Below, in pieces: positions 1 through 9,244 of a stretch of DNA of 64,000 nucleotides; within the stretch, counting starts at the first letter, position 1, and every line of letters begins with the position of its first letter. The notes beneath the pieces were generated by a model. It ran no database searches. It saw only the letters and a list, made by a program, of their open reading frames with translations, and was not told where the DNA came from. The stretch comes from Paenibacillus radicis (ex Xue et al. 2023) (lineage in GTDB: Bacteria > Bacillota > Bacilli > Paenibacillales > NBRC-103111): positions 310,001 through 374,000 of the forward strand of contig NZ_JANQBD010000003.1 of assembly GCF_024722015.1 (NCBI RefSeq), read 5' to 3'. A program made the translations under genes and the position numbers.

Positions 1-614
1 TTATGTGCTTCAGCTTTGGTAACAGGCTTCAAATCGGTAACCGGTACTGTCTGAGCAGTTTCATTGTCAGTAGACGATGTCTCCAAAGGAACAAACAGCA
101 ACGGATTCAACCTAGAATTCTGAGCATTCCCATTGGAAGGCTGAACCGCTTCATTAACTGTAGCTTCACCCGTCTCATTTGTTTGAGTTGGAGTCACGCT
201 TAAAGCAATTGGGGTTTGGAGCTGTAAAAGTGCTTGAATTTGTGCGAGCCAAGCTTGCACACCAGGATCATCCATAAAGGCTGAAGCAAAATCAGTATCA
301 GAGTCCATGAGGTTAATAAGATCATCCAATTGCTTCAAAGAATCTCCCAAGCCCTGTTCCGGTAACACGGTTGAATCTTCTTTTAGAGCAGCCATTAACT
401 GAGCCAGCACATTTAAACCAACTAACGAGATTTGTGAGTCCCCTTGACTCACATCAGCTTCACCAGCCAGCATGCTGTTCAAAGTTGCAGAGAAGCCTGT
501 CTTGGCTTGACCGGATAATACGGGTGCTGCAGATGTACTTCCGTTAGCGTTGTTCGAAGCATTCGATGAGGCCGAAGCTGTTGGATTCACTGATACTTGC
601 GCTTGAATTTCCAT
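1..614 (-). CDS. fliK: Flagellar hook-length control protein FliK, N-terminal part (runs off window)
   Basis: About 204 codons are open to the left edge. The ATG at 614 follows a strong AAAGGAGGTGA site. The visible part starts MEIQAQVSVNPTAS and is rich in Ser, Ala, Asn, Thr and Gln with no compact fold, as expected for the FliK N-terminal ruler region; the conserved C-terminal switch domain lies outside the window. FliK measures hook length and switches export specificity by contacting FlhB. It lies 25 bases after ylxF, the Bacillus order. The call rests mostly on position and composition. Confidence 0.8.
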   Translation of the reverse strand, partial: MEIQAQVSVNPTASASSNASNNANGSTSAAPVLSGQAKTGFSATLNSMLAGEADVSQGDSQISLVGLNVLAQLMAALKEDSTVLPEQGLGDSLKQLDDLINLMDSDTDFASAFMDDPGVQAWLAQIQALLQLQTPIALSVTPTQTNETGEATVNEAVQPSNGNAQNSRLNPLLFVPLETSSTDNETAQTVPVTDLKPVTKAEAH

Positions 615-639
615 TTTTATTTTTCACCTCCTTTCGATA

Positions 640-1563
640 TTATTGTGCTAGACGAGTTGAGATAAGTGCCGCAGTTTCTTTAGATAGCTCTGAAATAGCC
701 GTAATAATTTTTGAACGCCCTGCACTATCCATAGAGCTTAAAATAGAGATCACCTTCTCGGGATTGGTGTTTTGTATCTCCAGAAGTACGGATGCAGCGC
801 TTTTGGGAGTCATGTTGGAGAAGGTAGCTCCAAGATCGTCCTTGCTGAGCTTTTGACTGGCATTTGGATCTGGAGTCGATACCTGCTTTAATCGTTCCTG
901 AAGAGCAGCGATTTGCTTGTCCTTTGTTGTTGTGAGATCCTTCAACAAAATCGAGGCGTCAGCAGCCTTTTTAGGATTCATCTTCTCAAGAACCTTTACG
1001 CGATCATCTACTTTCATCATGCTAAGAACGAGCACCATCTCGGCCGTAGTTAAATTTTCCATGATGGGTGCTGCTTTGGAAGGCGACATTTTCGCATACA
1101 TGGAAGATAGCTGTTGAATTTTTTCGGTATATTCGTCATCATTTTGTGTTTTTGATTTCATTTGCTCTTCCAAAGTACTGTTTTTAAGCTGAAGCTCTTT
1201 GATGGTTTGGTCCCTCTGTTGAACAAGAGTATCTGTTTTCTTCAGCTCCTGATCTTTTTGCTCCAGTTTCGAATTGAGTGCTTGAGCCGTTTCTTCCGCT
1301 GCAGGGGCCGAAGCCGCCTGTTGCTGCGCCGTCTTATCGGATGGCTTAGACTCAGCTGATTTATCTTTCGGAGCGGGGAGAACTGTATTAACTATCGGTA
1401 TCTTGTTAGCTGCACGCAGAACATTATTCATTACATCGTAATCAAATATAGTCAACAACACGCCCAGCAGTACGGCAGTGAATACAAAAGGGATCAAGAA
1501 CCAAATTAAAAACCGTTCCATTGCGCCATACGAGGAGTTATTCTCAACATCCACATCTGCCAC
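640..1563 (-). CDS. ylxF: YlxF / MotE-like flagellar-operon membrane protein
   Basis: About 307 aa. A GTG lies at 1572, but it falls inside the GGAGG site; the next in-frame GTG at 1563 has a normal 8-base spacing and gives MADVDVENNSS, so I use that. One transmembrane segment at about residues 17-40 is followed by an Ala/Lys/Ser-rich linker, a coiled coil (about 90-150) and a C-terminal domain with MgtE-N-like helical repeats (sites such as SPSKAAPIM, NPKKAADASI and TPKSAASVLL). This layout matches the YlxF/MotE family found between fliJ and fliK in Bacilli. Its exact role is poorly known; a flagellar chaperone or stator-related function is inferred from context. Confidence 0.8.
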   Translation of the reverse strand: MADVDVENNSSYGAMERFLIWFLIPFVFTAVLLGVLLTIFDYDVMNNVLRAANKIPIVNTVLPAPKDKSAESKPSDKTAQQQAASAPAAEETAQALNSKLEQKDQELKKTDTLVQQRDQTIKELQLKNSTLEEQMKSKTQNDDEYTEKIQQLSSMYAKMSPSKAAPIMENLTTAEMVLVLSMMKVDDRVKVLEKMNPKKAADASILLKDLTTTKDKQIAALQERLKQVSTPDPNASQKLSKDDLGATFSNMTPKSAASVLLEIQNTNPEKVISILSSMDSAGRSKIITAISELSKETAALISTRLAQ

Positions 1564-1591
1564 AAAACTCACCTCCTTGTACGTTTAAGCT

Positions 1592-2032
1592 CTATGACAA
1601 TCTCCGAAACCGGGTGGTTGCCATTTCATCTAGCTGCTCTTGTTCTTTCTTAAGGGCCGTTGCAGTGAAACGCTGCTGAGCTCTATCTTTGGCTTTGCAC
1701 CAAATTTTTTCTTCCAGCATTTTACCATTCAGTACCTCCTGCTTGGTAAGCATTACCTGCTGTGCTTGCTGAAGGTCTTTGTTCTTAGTTACAATTTTCT
1801 GATCGATGTGATCAACAAATTGCTGCAGCATCAATATTTGTGAGATTGTCGCTTTATTCGAAGAAACAGTATGTAATTGATCATGAAGATCATCTTTTTC
1901 CGTATGCAGCTCTGTCAAAGATGACTCCTCTTCCCTTACCCTGCCTATAGCTTCGGAGAGCATCCACTCCGCTTGTGTTTTCTCATTTGTTTTTAGATCA
2001 ACAATTTTCTGAAAAGCATAACGGAATCTCAT
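1592..2032 (-). CDS. fliJ: Flagellar export chaperone FliJ
   Basis: 146 aa, the usual FliJ length. It begins MRFRYAFQKIVDLK and is almost wholly alpha-helical coiled coil, with heptads and many Glu/Gln/Lys residues. FliJ is the stalk of the flagellar type III export ATPase: it inserts into the FliI hexamer and links it to FlhA. It sits 16 bases after fliI and 28 bases before ylxF, in the standard operon order. Sequence conservation in this family is low, so the call relies on length, coiled-coil character and position. Confidence 0.9.
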   Translation of the reverse strand: MRFRYAFQKIVDLKTNEKTQAEWMLSEAIGRVREEESSLTELHTEKDDLHDQLHTVSSNKATISQILMLQQFVDHIDQKIVTKNKDLQQAQQVMLTKQEVLNGKMLEEKIWCKAKDRAQQRFTATALKKEQEQLDEMATTRFRRLS

Positions 2033-2048
2033 AATTTGTTCTCATCCC

Positions 2049-3371
2049 TCATCCTTTTTGGAATTCTTGGATTAATCTTTCCCGTGCATCACTATAAGTC
2101 ATCTTATCTGTCACTCTTTGCTTCGTGTAATCCCAAATTGATTGAATGTATTCCAAGGAAAGATCAATTTCAGGATTCGAACCTTTTTGATACGCCCCTA
2201 TATTTATAAGATCTTCCGAATCTTTATAGACAGATAATAATCGTTTCAATTGTTCTGCAGCGAGCAAATGTTCAGAGGATACAATTTCCTTCATTACACG
2301 ACTTACACTGGACAGTACATCAATTGCTGGATAGTGACCGCGATTCGCAATACTCCGGTCCAGAACAATATGGCCGTCCAATATACCTCGTACTGCGTCT
2401 GCAATTGGCTCATTCATGTCATCGCCATCCACTAGTACGGTATAGAACGCGGTAATGGAACCCTTAGGCCCAGTGCCTGAGCGTTCCAAAAGCTTAGGAA
2501 GCATGGCAAAGACTGAAGGGGTATATCCTCGTGTCGCAGGAGGCTCACCTACAGCTAGTCCAACTTCACGTTGTGCCATAGCGAAACGAGTTACCGAGTC
2601 CATCATCATCATCACATTAAGTCCACGATCCCTGAAATACTCTGCAATGCTGGTAGCGATCAAGGCTCCCTTAATACGAATCAATGCAGGTTGATCAGAT
2701 GTGGCAACAATAACGACAGATCTTGCAAGGCCCTCCGGACCCAGATCACGTTCTATGAAGTCAAGTACTTCGCGGCCACGTTCACCGATTAGAGCGATAA
2801 CATTTACATCAGCCGAGGTATTTCTAGCGATCATACCCATAAGTGTACTTTTACCAACGCCTGAGCCTGCAAAGATACCAACCCGCTGACCTTTGCCGAT
2901 TGTAAGCAGTCCGTCAATGCATCGTACTCCTACACTAATTGGCTCCAATACACGCGGCCTCTTCAATGGATTGCCGGGCGCATTGTTTGTTGAATATTGA
3001 GTCATTCTAGAAGGAAGAAACGTACCATCCAACGGCTGTCCCAGGCCATCTAAAACTTTACCAAGCAGCTCATGGCCAACCTGTACGGTAAGAGGCTTCC
3101 CTGTTCCTACGACATCGCAGCCAGGCCCAATCGCATGAAGCTCTCCCAATGGCATAAGCAACACTTTGTTATTTTTAAAGCCTACAACTTCCGCCTTAAG
3201 CGGCTGATTGGATTTAAGTGGATATATGTAACATACATCGCCAATGCTTGCATCAGGACCCTCAGATTCAACTGTCAGCCCTATGACTTGTGTGACCTTT
3301 CCATTAACACGGATTGGGTCTATCTGTCTAAGATGCTCAATGTATTTGGAAGCATTCGGTATTTGACTCAT
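2049..3371 (-). CDS. fliI: Flagellar export ATPase FliI
   Basis: 440 aa, full length. Walker A is GSGVGKST at residues 169-176; the Walker B region reads NVMMMMDSVTRFA, preceded by the conserved GERGREVLDFIE. The C-terminal part has the F1-beta-like pattern (DRSIANRGHYPAIDVLSSVSR). FliI forms a hexamer under the export gate and uses ATP hydrolysis to help unload substrates for rod, hook and filament assembly. It starts at ATG 3371, one base before the fliH stop at 3372, so the two are translationally coupled. Confidence 0.98.
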   Translation of the reverse strand: MSQIPNASKYIEHLRQIDPIRVNGKVTQVIGLTVESEGPDASIGDVCYIYPLKSNQPLKAEVVGFKNNKVLLMPLGELHAIGPGCDVVGTGKPLTVQVGHELLGKVLDGLGQPLDGTFLPSRMTQYSTNNAPGNPLKRPRVLEPISVGVRCIDGLLTIGKGQRVGIFAGSGVGKSTLMGMIARNTSADVNVIALIGERGREVLDFIERDLGPEGLARSVVIVATSDQPALIRIKGALIATSIAEYFRDRGLNVMMMMDSVTRFAMAQREVGLAVGEPPATRGYTPSVFAMLPKLLERSGTGPKGSITAFYTVLVDGDDMNEPIADAVRGILDGHIVLDRSIANRGHYPAIDVLSSVSRVMKEIVSSEHLLAAEQLKRLLSVYKDSEDLINIGAYQKGSNPEIDLSLEYIQSIWDYTKQRVTDKMTYSDARERLIQEFQKG

Positions 3372-4190
3372 CTAGTTTCCCTCATTTCTGACGGCTAGAT
3401 GCTGCAAAGCATTTTTGATTTCCTTAAGCTGTGTATCAATTCTCGCGTCTATGCTTCCAAATGATGAACGGACCACACAGCCTTGATCGTGAACCGAAGG
3501 ATCGGGAATAATTTGCAGCTCCGCTTGAGAATCGATGTGCAGCAGCAGTTCTTCCCTTGCATCTTGAATATTAGAGAAATGAACAGGAGCTACACAAAGT
3601 GTAATAATCCCTTTCTCTCTTCTTCTCGATAGCACCTTTTGAACAAGTTCAACGATCCATTCCGATTCAATAGTTAGCTGACGTTCTACGATTTTTTCTG
3701 CAATCGAGCAGCTTAATTCTATGAGGAACGGCTCAGACTCCTGAATGATCTGCTGCTTCAAAATATAAGCCTGATCCAATATCTGGGAAGCTTCCTGAAG
3801 CATTCCATCGTATTGTTCGCGAAGCTCCGCTTCTGATTGCTTAAGTCCGTCTTGATAGCCCTGTTGGAAGCCTTCATCTTTAAGTTGATTTTGCAGGTCC
3901 AGATCCCGCTGTCTTTGTTCGTTCCACCAGAGCTCTGATTCTGCTTGAACTTGCTGTCTAATTGCTGCCGCTTCTTCCATTGCTGCCTTTACCTGTTCTT
4001 CAGCAAAAGCTTCAGCGTCTTGTAATATTTGCTCTTTAATTTGTATGGCTTCATTAAGCTCTTCCAAATGCGGGTTACCGGCTTCACTTGAATCATCTTG
4101 AACTGCATTTAATTCAGGTTTAACCGCAACTTCTACGACTTTTTTATCGTCTAAAGCTATGTATTGAGTAAACTTGATGACATTAGACAA
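3372..4190 (-). CDS. fliH: Flagellar assembly protein FliH
   Basis: About 272 aa from the TTG at 4190 (protein starting MSNVIKFTQYI). Longer GTG (4208) and ATG (4199) starts exist but lie on top of the GGAGGAG site, whereas TTG has 8-9 bases of spacing and matches the usual N-terminus. It has a long Glu/Gln-rich coiled coil (about 45-125), then a C-terminal domain related to the V/F-ATPase peripheral stalk (IAEKIVERQLTIESEW onward). FliH binds and regulates FliI. The start overlaps the fliG stop (4183) by eight bases. Confidence 0.9.
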   Translation of the reverse strand: MSNVIKFTQYIALDDKKVVEVAVKPELNAVQDDSSEAGNPHLEELNEAIQIKEQILQDAEAFAEEQVKAAMEEAAAIRQQVQAESELWWNEQRQRDLDLQNQLKDEGFQQGYQDGLKQSEAELREQYDGMLQEASQILDQAYILKQQIIQESEPFLIELSCSIAEKIVERQLTIESEWIVELVQKVLSRRREKGIITLCVAPVHFSNIQDAREELLLHIDSQAELQIIPDPSVHDQGCVVRSSFGSIDARIDTQLKEIKNALQHLAVRNEGN

Positions 4191-5202
4191 TAATATCATC
4201 TCCTCCACCGCGAGCGATGATAATTTCGCCGGCCTCTTCTAGTCGCCGGATAGTGGCCACGATACGTGTTTGCGCCTCTTCAACATCACGCAAACGTACA
4301 GGACCCATGAATTCCATCTCTTCTCTGAACGTTTCAGCCATCCGCTTCGACATATTTTTAAATATCGCTTCGCGTACTTCTTCACTGGCAACTTTAAGCG
4401 CTAGCTGCAAATCTGCATTCTCAATGTCACGAATAATACGTTGAATCGAACGATTGTCAATATTGACAATATCTTCAAATACAAACATTCTTTTCTTGAT
4501 TTCTTCAGCCAATTCAGGATCCTGAATTTCCAAGGAATCCAGAATGGTACGTTCTGTACCACGGTCAACACCATTCAATATTTGAACGATAGCAGCTATA
4601 CCACCAGCATTTGTGTAGTCTTGTGTTACAGTCGCTGATAGCTTCTGTTCTAATACTCGTTCAACCTGGCTGATAACTTCTGGAGAAGTGCTATCCATCA
4701 ATGCAATCCGCTTTGCAACGTCTGCCTGTTTCTCCTGTGGGAGCGAGGAAAGAATAATGGACGACTGTTCCGGTTGCAAGTAAGCCAATACTAGTGCGAT
4801 CGTTTGTGAATTCTCATTTTGAATAAAGTTGAGAATTTGTGCAGGATCAGCTTTTCTTGCAAAGTCAAACGGCCTAACCTGCAATGTTGCTGTTAACCGA
4901 TTGATAATGTCCAACGCTTTTTGGGAGCCTAGAGCTTTTTCCAATATATCCTTTGCGTAAGCAATACCACCTTGAGAGATGAACTCCTGAGCCACACATA
5001 TTTGGTGAAACTCAGCCAAGATAGATTCTTTCTCAATATTATCGACTTTTCTTACATTTGCGATTTCCAAAGTTAATTGTTCGATTTCTTCATCGCGTAG
5101 ATGCTTGAATATTTGAGCCGACACTTCGGGGCCTAAACTGATTAACAATATGGCTGCTTTCTGACGCCCTGTTAATCCTTGTTGCTGAACTTTTGCCAAC
5201 AA
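4183..5202 (-). CDS. fliG: Flagellar motor switch protein FliG
   Basis: 339 aa. Two consecutive TTG codons (5202 and 5199) can start it after AGAGGTG; the second gives the familiar MAKVQQQGLTGRQKAA. Clear signatures are LISLGPEVSAQIFKHL, LEIANVRKV and the C-terminal charged helix RLRDVEEAQTRIVATI that faces the stator. FliG binds the FliF ring, carries the torque-generating surface and, with FliM and FliN, sets rotation direction. It sits between fliF and fliH as expected. Confidence 0.97.
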   Translation of the reverse strand: MLAKVQQQGLTGRQKAAILLISLGPEVSAQIFKHLRDEEIEQLTLEIANVRKVDNIEKESILAEFHQICVAQEFISQGGIAYAKDILEKALGSQKALDIINRLTATLQVRPFDFARKADPAQILNFIQNENSQTIALVLAYLQPEQSSIILSSLPQEKQADVAKRIALMDSTSPEVISQVERVLEQKLSATVTQDYTNAGGIAAIVQILNGVDRGTERTILDSLEIQDPELAEEIKKRMFVFEDIVNIDNRSIQRIIRDIENADLQLALKVASEEVREAIFKNMSKRMAETFREEMEFMGPVRLRDVEEAQTRIVATIRRLEEAGEIIIARGGGDDIIV

Positions 5203-5213
5203 AGTACACCTCT

Positions 5214-6803
5214 CTATTCATCTACTAGCCAAGTACGCAGCAGATTGACAAATTCTTCCGGCTTTCTTTTCGCCAATGTTTCAAGCTGTTTGCGTATTTG
5301 GTTATCGTTAGTCACATTATCAATATCAATAGTCGGAAACTCAACCGTTGCAGGTTCAGCAGCCAGTTCATTCTCAGCCTCTTGTTGGGCTTTGCGTCTA
5401 CGCATAAGCATGAAACCGCCAATAACGAGGAGTGCCAATGCAAGTCCGCCTAAACCTCCGTAAATCAATAGCTGATTCGAGCTTGGAGCTTCGGTTTGCG
5501 GTCTCGCAAACGAATGTGCAAAAACGGTTACTTTTTTAGCAAGGTCTGCCTCTGCTACCGGTGGCTTGTTATCTGCCAACGCAGCTCTGACCACATTTAC
5601 TAATATTTGTTGCACCGCATCCTTTGTTTCCTGTGTCAAAGAATTAGGATCGGCCGGGTTAGGTGGTTCAACTCCGACATTAATGGTTAAATCTTTAACA
5701 ACGTATGGTGTTGCTACTATATCGTTAGTAATTCGGTTAACCTCATAGTTCACCGTTTTTTGAAGCTCTTCTGACTGAGATTTCCCATTGTTAGTACTGC
5801 CCGGATATCCTGGAACATCCGTTTGTCCTGTACCGGGAACACCTGCCGCTGCGGCGCCTCCGTCACTATTATAGTTTTTTTGAATTTCCTGTACAGAAAT
5901 TTCCAAACCTTTTTGATCAACCGCATTCGGTGCTGTTACCAGTTGCTGCTTCGAGTTGGTTTGATCAAAATTCATAGTTGAGAAAACTTGAACGATAACC
6001 TTGTCTTTTCCAAGAATAGCACCCAGCATTTGCTGAATATTCTTTTGAATATCATTTTTGAATTGATTGTTAATTTCAAAATTCTGAGTTGCTAGATTAG
6101 CGCTTGAAACCTTGCCTTTTCCTTTAGAATACTCAAGCAGCTCACCGTTCTGATCGGAAATTGTAATATTTTCTATAGGTAAATCTTTTACGCTATGAGA
6201 TACTAGATTGTACATGGTATCCACTTTGGCTTGATCCAATGTATAGCCTTGCTTCAAGTTAAGCACAACGGATGCGCTAGCCTTCGCCTTCTCAGACCCC
6301 TTGGCCAGAAACACGCTCTCTTCAGGCAAATTAATTAATACCTTTGAGCTGCCTACTGCACTGTTTGAATTAATTAATTGCTGCAGCTCACCTTGAACCG
6401 CATTTACATATTTAATGTTGAACTCTTTGTCTGTAGTCCCGAAAGTACTGCTCTGATTAAATGCACCGTAACCGACGTTACCTGTCTTATTTAATCCCTG
6501 GGATTCAACGGCAAGCTTGACATTGGCAACCTCACTTCTTGGAACACCAATGCTTTTCCCATCCTCACTAAGCTGATAAGGAATTTTAGCGCCATCCAAA
6601 TAATTTTTAATCGAAGCAGCATCCGTTGGCTGCAAATTCGTATATGCCAGTGCATATTCAGTCTTTGAAAAATTGTAGCTTATTATAGCAATAGTCAATA
6701 TTACAAGCACTAATGTTGAAACAAAAGTAATTTTTTGAGCTTTACTAAATTGACTCCAATATTGCTTCACACGGTTCCAATATTGGACTATATTCTCGTT
6801 CAC
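5214..6803 (-). CDS. fliF: Flagellar MS-ring protein FliF
   Basis: 529 aa. The GTG start at 6803 follows GGGGTGG. Two transmembrane helices, at about 24-45 and 445-467, flank the periplasmic-type ring-building domains. The linker near residue 320 is rich in Gly, Ala and Pro. The C-terminal tail (EEFVNLLRTWLVDE) matches the FliG-binding segment. FliF forms the MS ring in the membrane, the base for the switch and export apparatus. The neighbours fliE and fliG confirm the call. Confidence 0.97.
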   Translation of the reverse strand: MNENIVQYWNRVKQYWSQFSKAQKITFVSTLVLVILTIAIISYNFSKTEYALAYTNLQPTDAASIKNYLDGAKIPYQLSEDGKSIGVPRSEVANVKLAVESQGLNKTGNVGYGAFNQSSTFGTTDKEFNIKYVNAVQGELQQLINSNSAVGSSKVLINLPEESVFLAKGSEKAKASASVVLNLKQGYTLDQAKVDTMYNLVSHSVKDLPIENITISDQNGELLEYSKGKGKVSSANLATQNFEINNQFKNDIQKNIQQMLGAILGKDKVIVQVFSTMNFDQTNSKQQLVTAPNAVDQKGLEISVQEIQKNYNSDGGAAAAGVPGTGQTDVPGYPGSTNNGKSQSEELQKTVNYEVNRITNDIVATPYVVKDLTINVGVEPPNPADPNSLTQETKDAVQQILVNVVRAALADNKPPVAEADLAKKVTVFAHSFARPQTEAPSSNQLLIYGGLGGLALALLVIGGFMLMRRRKAQQEAENELAAEPATVEFPTIDIDNVTNDNQIRKQLETLAKRKPEEFVNLLRTWLVDE

Positions 6804-6848
6804 TATTCCACCCCATCCAAAGACCGTAGCTACGACTCAACAGATCAA

Positions 6849-7154
6849 TTACACTTGCATTCTCATAATTTCTTGATATGCATCGATTACTTTATTTCGA
6901 ACTTGAACCGTCAGCTGTAAACCTAAGGAAGCTTTCTCCGTTGCGATCATTAGCTGATGCACATCCGAAATTTCACCCTTCACAAACTGATCATTGAGTT
7001 TATCAACACTTTGCTGTTGTTGATTCAGCTTATTCATAGCATCAGTCAAAAAATTTCCGAATTGATCCGTTACTTCTGAAGCGCTCAAGCTTTTAGATGC
7101 AACAGGTTGTAACACTCCTTGTAAAGGCTGCAACCCCAACTTGTCTATCATCAT
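6849..7154 (-). CDS. fliE: Flagellar hook-basal body protein FliE
   Basis: 101 aa. AGGAGG lies four bases before an ATGATG pair. The C-terminal half (GEISDVHQLMIATEKASLGLQL, ending EIMRMQV) is the conserved FliE signature. FliE joins the MS ring to the rod and is the first export substrate. It lies between flgC and fliF as in other Bacilli. Confidence 0.95.
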   Translation of the reverse strand: MMIDKLGLQPLQGVLQPVASKSLSASEVTDQFGNFLTDAMNKLNQQQQSVDKLNDQFVKGEISDVHQLMIATEKASLGLQLTVQVRNKVIDAYQEIMRMQV

Positions 7155-7177
7155 TAAACCTCCTCTTCACGATTCGC

Positions 7178-7624
7178 TTATCTTCCTATTTCCAAAGCCT
7201 TCGTCACAAGTGATTTCGAAGCATTTAAAGCGGTAACGTTAGCTTCGTATGAACGAGATGCTGAGATCATATCCACCATTTCTTTAAGCACATCAACATT
7301 TGGCATCATAATAAATCCATTCTCGTCTGCATCAGGATGCGTAGGATTGTAAACCTGCTTAAAGGGAGAAGTATCTTCAATGACCTTCGTTACTCTAACC
7401 CCTTCTCCAGCCGTTTCTGCTTGCGCATTTCTAAGCGTCTGCTGAAACGATGGCTGTTTTGCCTCAACTGTAACTAATTTTCTTTGGTATGGCATCCATT
7501 TTCCATTGACCAGCCTTGCCCTAGTCGAATCAGCGTTAGCAATGTTGGAAGAAATTACATCCATTCGAAATCGCTGTGCCGTTAATGCGGAAGAACTGAT
7601 GTCAAAACCATTAGTAAGCTTCAT
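7178..7624 (-). CDS. flgC: Flagellar basal-body rod protein FlgC
   Basis: 148 aa. The N-terminus (FDISSSALTAQRFRMDVISSNIANADS) carries the rod-protein motif, and the C-terminus (DMISASRSYEANVTALNASKS) is the classic FlgC/FlgG tail. It is a proximal rod component exported by the flagellar system. Only six bases separate it from flgB, consistent with one transcript. Confidence 0.97.
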   Translation of the reverse strand: MKLTNGFDISSSALTAQRFRMDVISSNIANADSTRARLVNGKWMPYQRKLVTVEAKQPSFQQTLRNAQAETAGEGVRVTKVIEDTSPFKQVYNPTHPDADENGFIMMPNVDVLKEMVDMISASRSYEANVTALNASKSLVTKALEIGR

Positions 7625-7630
7625 CTAACG

Positions 7631-8029
7631 CTATCTCCCTTCAATGGCTGTTCTGGCTTTTTTGATTTCACTGCTGACTTGTTGAACCATGACATTATAC
7701 CGAAGCTGATTCTTTGCCAATAGAGACATTTCATAGTCCATATCCACGTTGTTCAAATTATTGTTAATCGTGGACAAGCCATCTTTAACTATTTGAGCCT
7801 CTGGTTTAGCAGGACGTCCGATAACAAAATGTCTTGGGTCGGTTCTGTATCCTTGGATGGATGAACCATTTAACTCATTTTGCAGTAATTCCTCAAACTG
7901 AACTTCGGATCTTTTAAAATAAGGAGTATCCGCATTGGCAATATTATCAGCAATCACACGCTGACGAATGGTCGAGGCGTTCAAAGATCGTTCCATTTGA
8001 TTAAATGCCGGTTTATTGAGTATATCCAC
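7631..8029 (-). CDS. flgB: Flagellar basal-body rod protein FlgB
   Basis: 132 aa from GTG 8029, with GGGAG five bases upstream. The motif RQRVIADNIANADTPYFKRSEV is the FlgB rod signature. It is the first gene of the flagellar operon in this window; 228 bases separate it from codY, so the operon promoter should lie there. Besides flagellar genes, codY and hslUV upstream reproduce the Bacillus arrangement. Confidence 0.96.
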   Translation of the reverse strand: MDILNKPAFNQMERSLNASTIRQRVIADNIANADTPYFKRSEVQFEELLQNELNGSSIQGYRTDPRHFVIGRPAKPEAQIVKDGLSTINNNLNNVDMDYEMSLLAKNQLRYNVMVQQVSSEIKKARTAIEGR

Positions 8030-8257
8030 TGGATCTCCCTGCCTTTTGTGTGATGTTTGAATGTACTATTCAACAAGTTGTTTGCATTATCCTCCTTTCT
8101 TCGACAATTTAAGCGAAAAAAATATTGATATGTAAGGAGAATTTTCTAACTTTTTTTTAGTAAATCTGGACTATATCTATATTGAATAAATAAAGAAAGA
8201 ATTACAATATGAAAAAAGCCCTATATTTGTAATATAGGGCTTAGAATAAGACATTCA
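8030..8257 (-). promoter_or_regulatory. codY-flgB spacer, probable fla/che operon promoter region
   Basis: This AT-rich 228-base spacer holds the codY terminator and, downstream of it, a stretch reading GTTAGAAAATTCTCC on the minus strand. That resembles a CodY box (AATTTTCWGAAAATT) with about four mismatches. In B. subtilis CodY represses this operon. No convincing SigD site was found. The regulatory role is inferred. Confidence 0.35.
8212..8242 (-). terminator. Intrinsic terminator of codY
   Basis: On the minus strand AAGCCCTATATT pairs with AATATAGGGCTT around a three-base loop and is followed by TTTTTT. It lies just after the codY stop and separates codY from the flagellar operon. Confidence 0.9.
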
Positions 8258-9031
8258 CTATAATTTAATACTTTGGATACCTTGTATTAGTTGATCATTT
8301 AGTACTCTAATGTAGGTTCCTTTCATGCCGAGCGACCGTGTTTCAATGACTCCTGCACTCTCTAATTTACGCATGGCGTTGACAATAACCGACCTCGTAA
8401 TTCCGACACGATCTGCTATTTTACTCGCTACCAGTAAACCTTCCGATCCCTCAAGCTGTTCGAAAATATGTTCTACAGCTTCTAATTCACTAAAGGATAA
8501 AGATCCAACCGCCACTTGAACTACAGCCTTGCTTCGTGCTTCAATTTCAATTTGCTCCGTCTTTTCCCTTAAAATCTCCATCGCGACGACCGTTGATCCG
8601 TATTCGGCCAGAATCAGATCGTCATCAATAAATGCACCGTCCCGCTTAGTTAATATCAATGTACCTAACCTTTCTCCACCACCTATAACAGGGACAATGG
8701 TAATGGAAATAGCTTCCTCCGGCAAATGGTCACCAAACAAATGATGATCGTTTTTGGCATCCATATTGGATGAGGTTTCCTCAACCTTCAACAACAGTTG
8801 GTTATATTCTACGGAAAATCGGTTTTCTTGCAGGATCGTTTCAAGCAACTCTGAATGCTGCTCCGTTGTTGAAACCGCCCTCCCAAGCACCTTTCCCTTA
8901 CGGCTTACAACAAATATATCTGCACGCAATATATCACTTAAAACCTCTGCCATGTTCTTAAAGCTTACCGAGTTACCGGCTTCCTTTTGCAATAATTTAT
9001 TTAACCTTCTAGTCTTTTCCAACAATGTCAT
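8258..9031 (-). CDS. codY: GTP-sensing global repressor CodY
   Basis: 257 aa (B. subtilis CodY is 259). An N-terminal GAF-type domain that binds branched-chain amino acids is followed by a winged helix-turn-helix (about 203-245: [22 protein letters not shown]). CodY represses stationary-phase, amino-acid, motility and competence genes when isoleucine and GTP are plentiful. It lies downstream of hslU, the conserved Bacillus arrangement, but a 206-base repeat-bearing spacer separates the two here. Confidence 0.98.
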   Translation of the reverse strand: MTLLEKTRRLNKLLQKEAGNSVSFKNMAEVLSDILRADIFVVSRKGKVLGRAVSTTEQHSELLETILQENRFSVEYNQLLLKVEETSSNMDAKNDHHLFGDHLPEEAISITIVPVIGGGERLGTLILTKRDGAFIDDDLILAEYGSTVVAMEILREKTEQIEIEARSKAVVQVAVGSLSFSELEAVEHIFEQLEGSEGLLVASKIADRVGITRSVIVNAMRKLESAGVIETRSLGMKGTYIRVLNDQLIQGIQSIKL

Positions 9032-9101
9032 GGTACTGCCTCCCAGTGCGACCTACGGTTTATTAAACTTTTATAAAAAATATTCGAAGCCTTTCGATGA
9101 A

Positions 9102-9244
9102 GCTAAAAACTTATAATTCTTATGTTATAAGAAAACCTCTATCGAGGCCTTTCAGGATGAGCGACCGCGATTCAGATGTAAGTTTTCTTGAAACATAAGA
9201 ATTGTTCAGCTACGCTGAAAACTTATAAATTCTTATGTTATAAG
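9102..9244. repeat. Intergenic AT-rich repeat between codY and hslU
   Basis: Two direct copies of a roughly 30-base sequence (core ACTTATAATTCTTATGTTAT) occupy 9102-9131 and 9214-9244, and a shorter inverted copy at 9191-9212 can pair with the second to form a long imperfect hairpin. The second copy covers the hslU stop codon at 9238. Between them lies a segment (9131-9181) resembling one at 11245-11300 next to hslV. Origin unknown; it looks like a small non-coding insertion. Confidence 0.6.
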
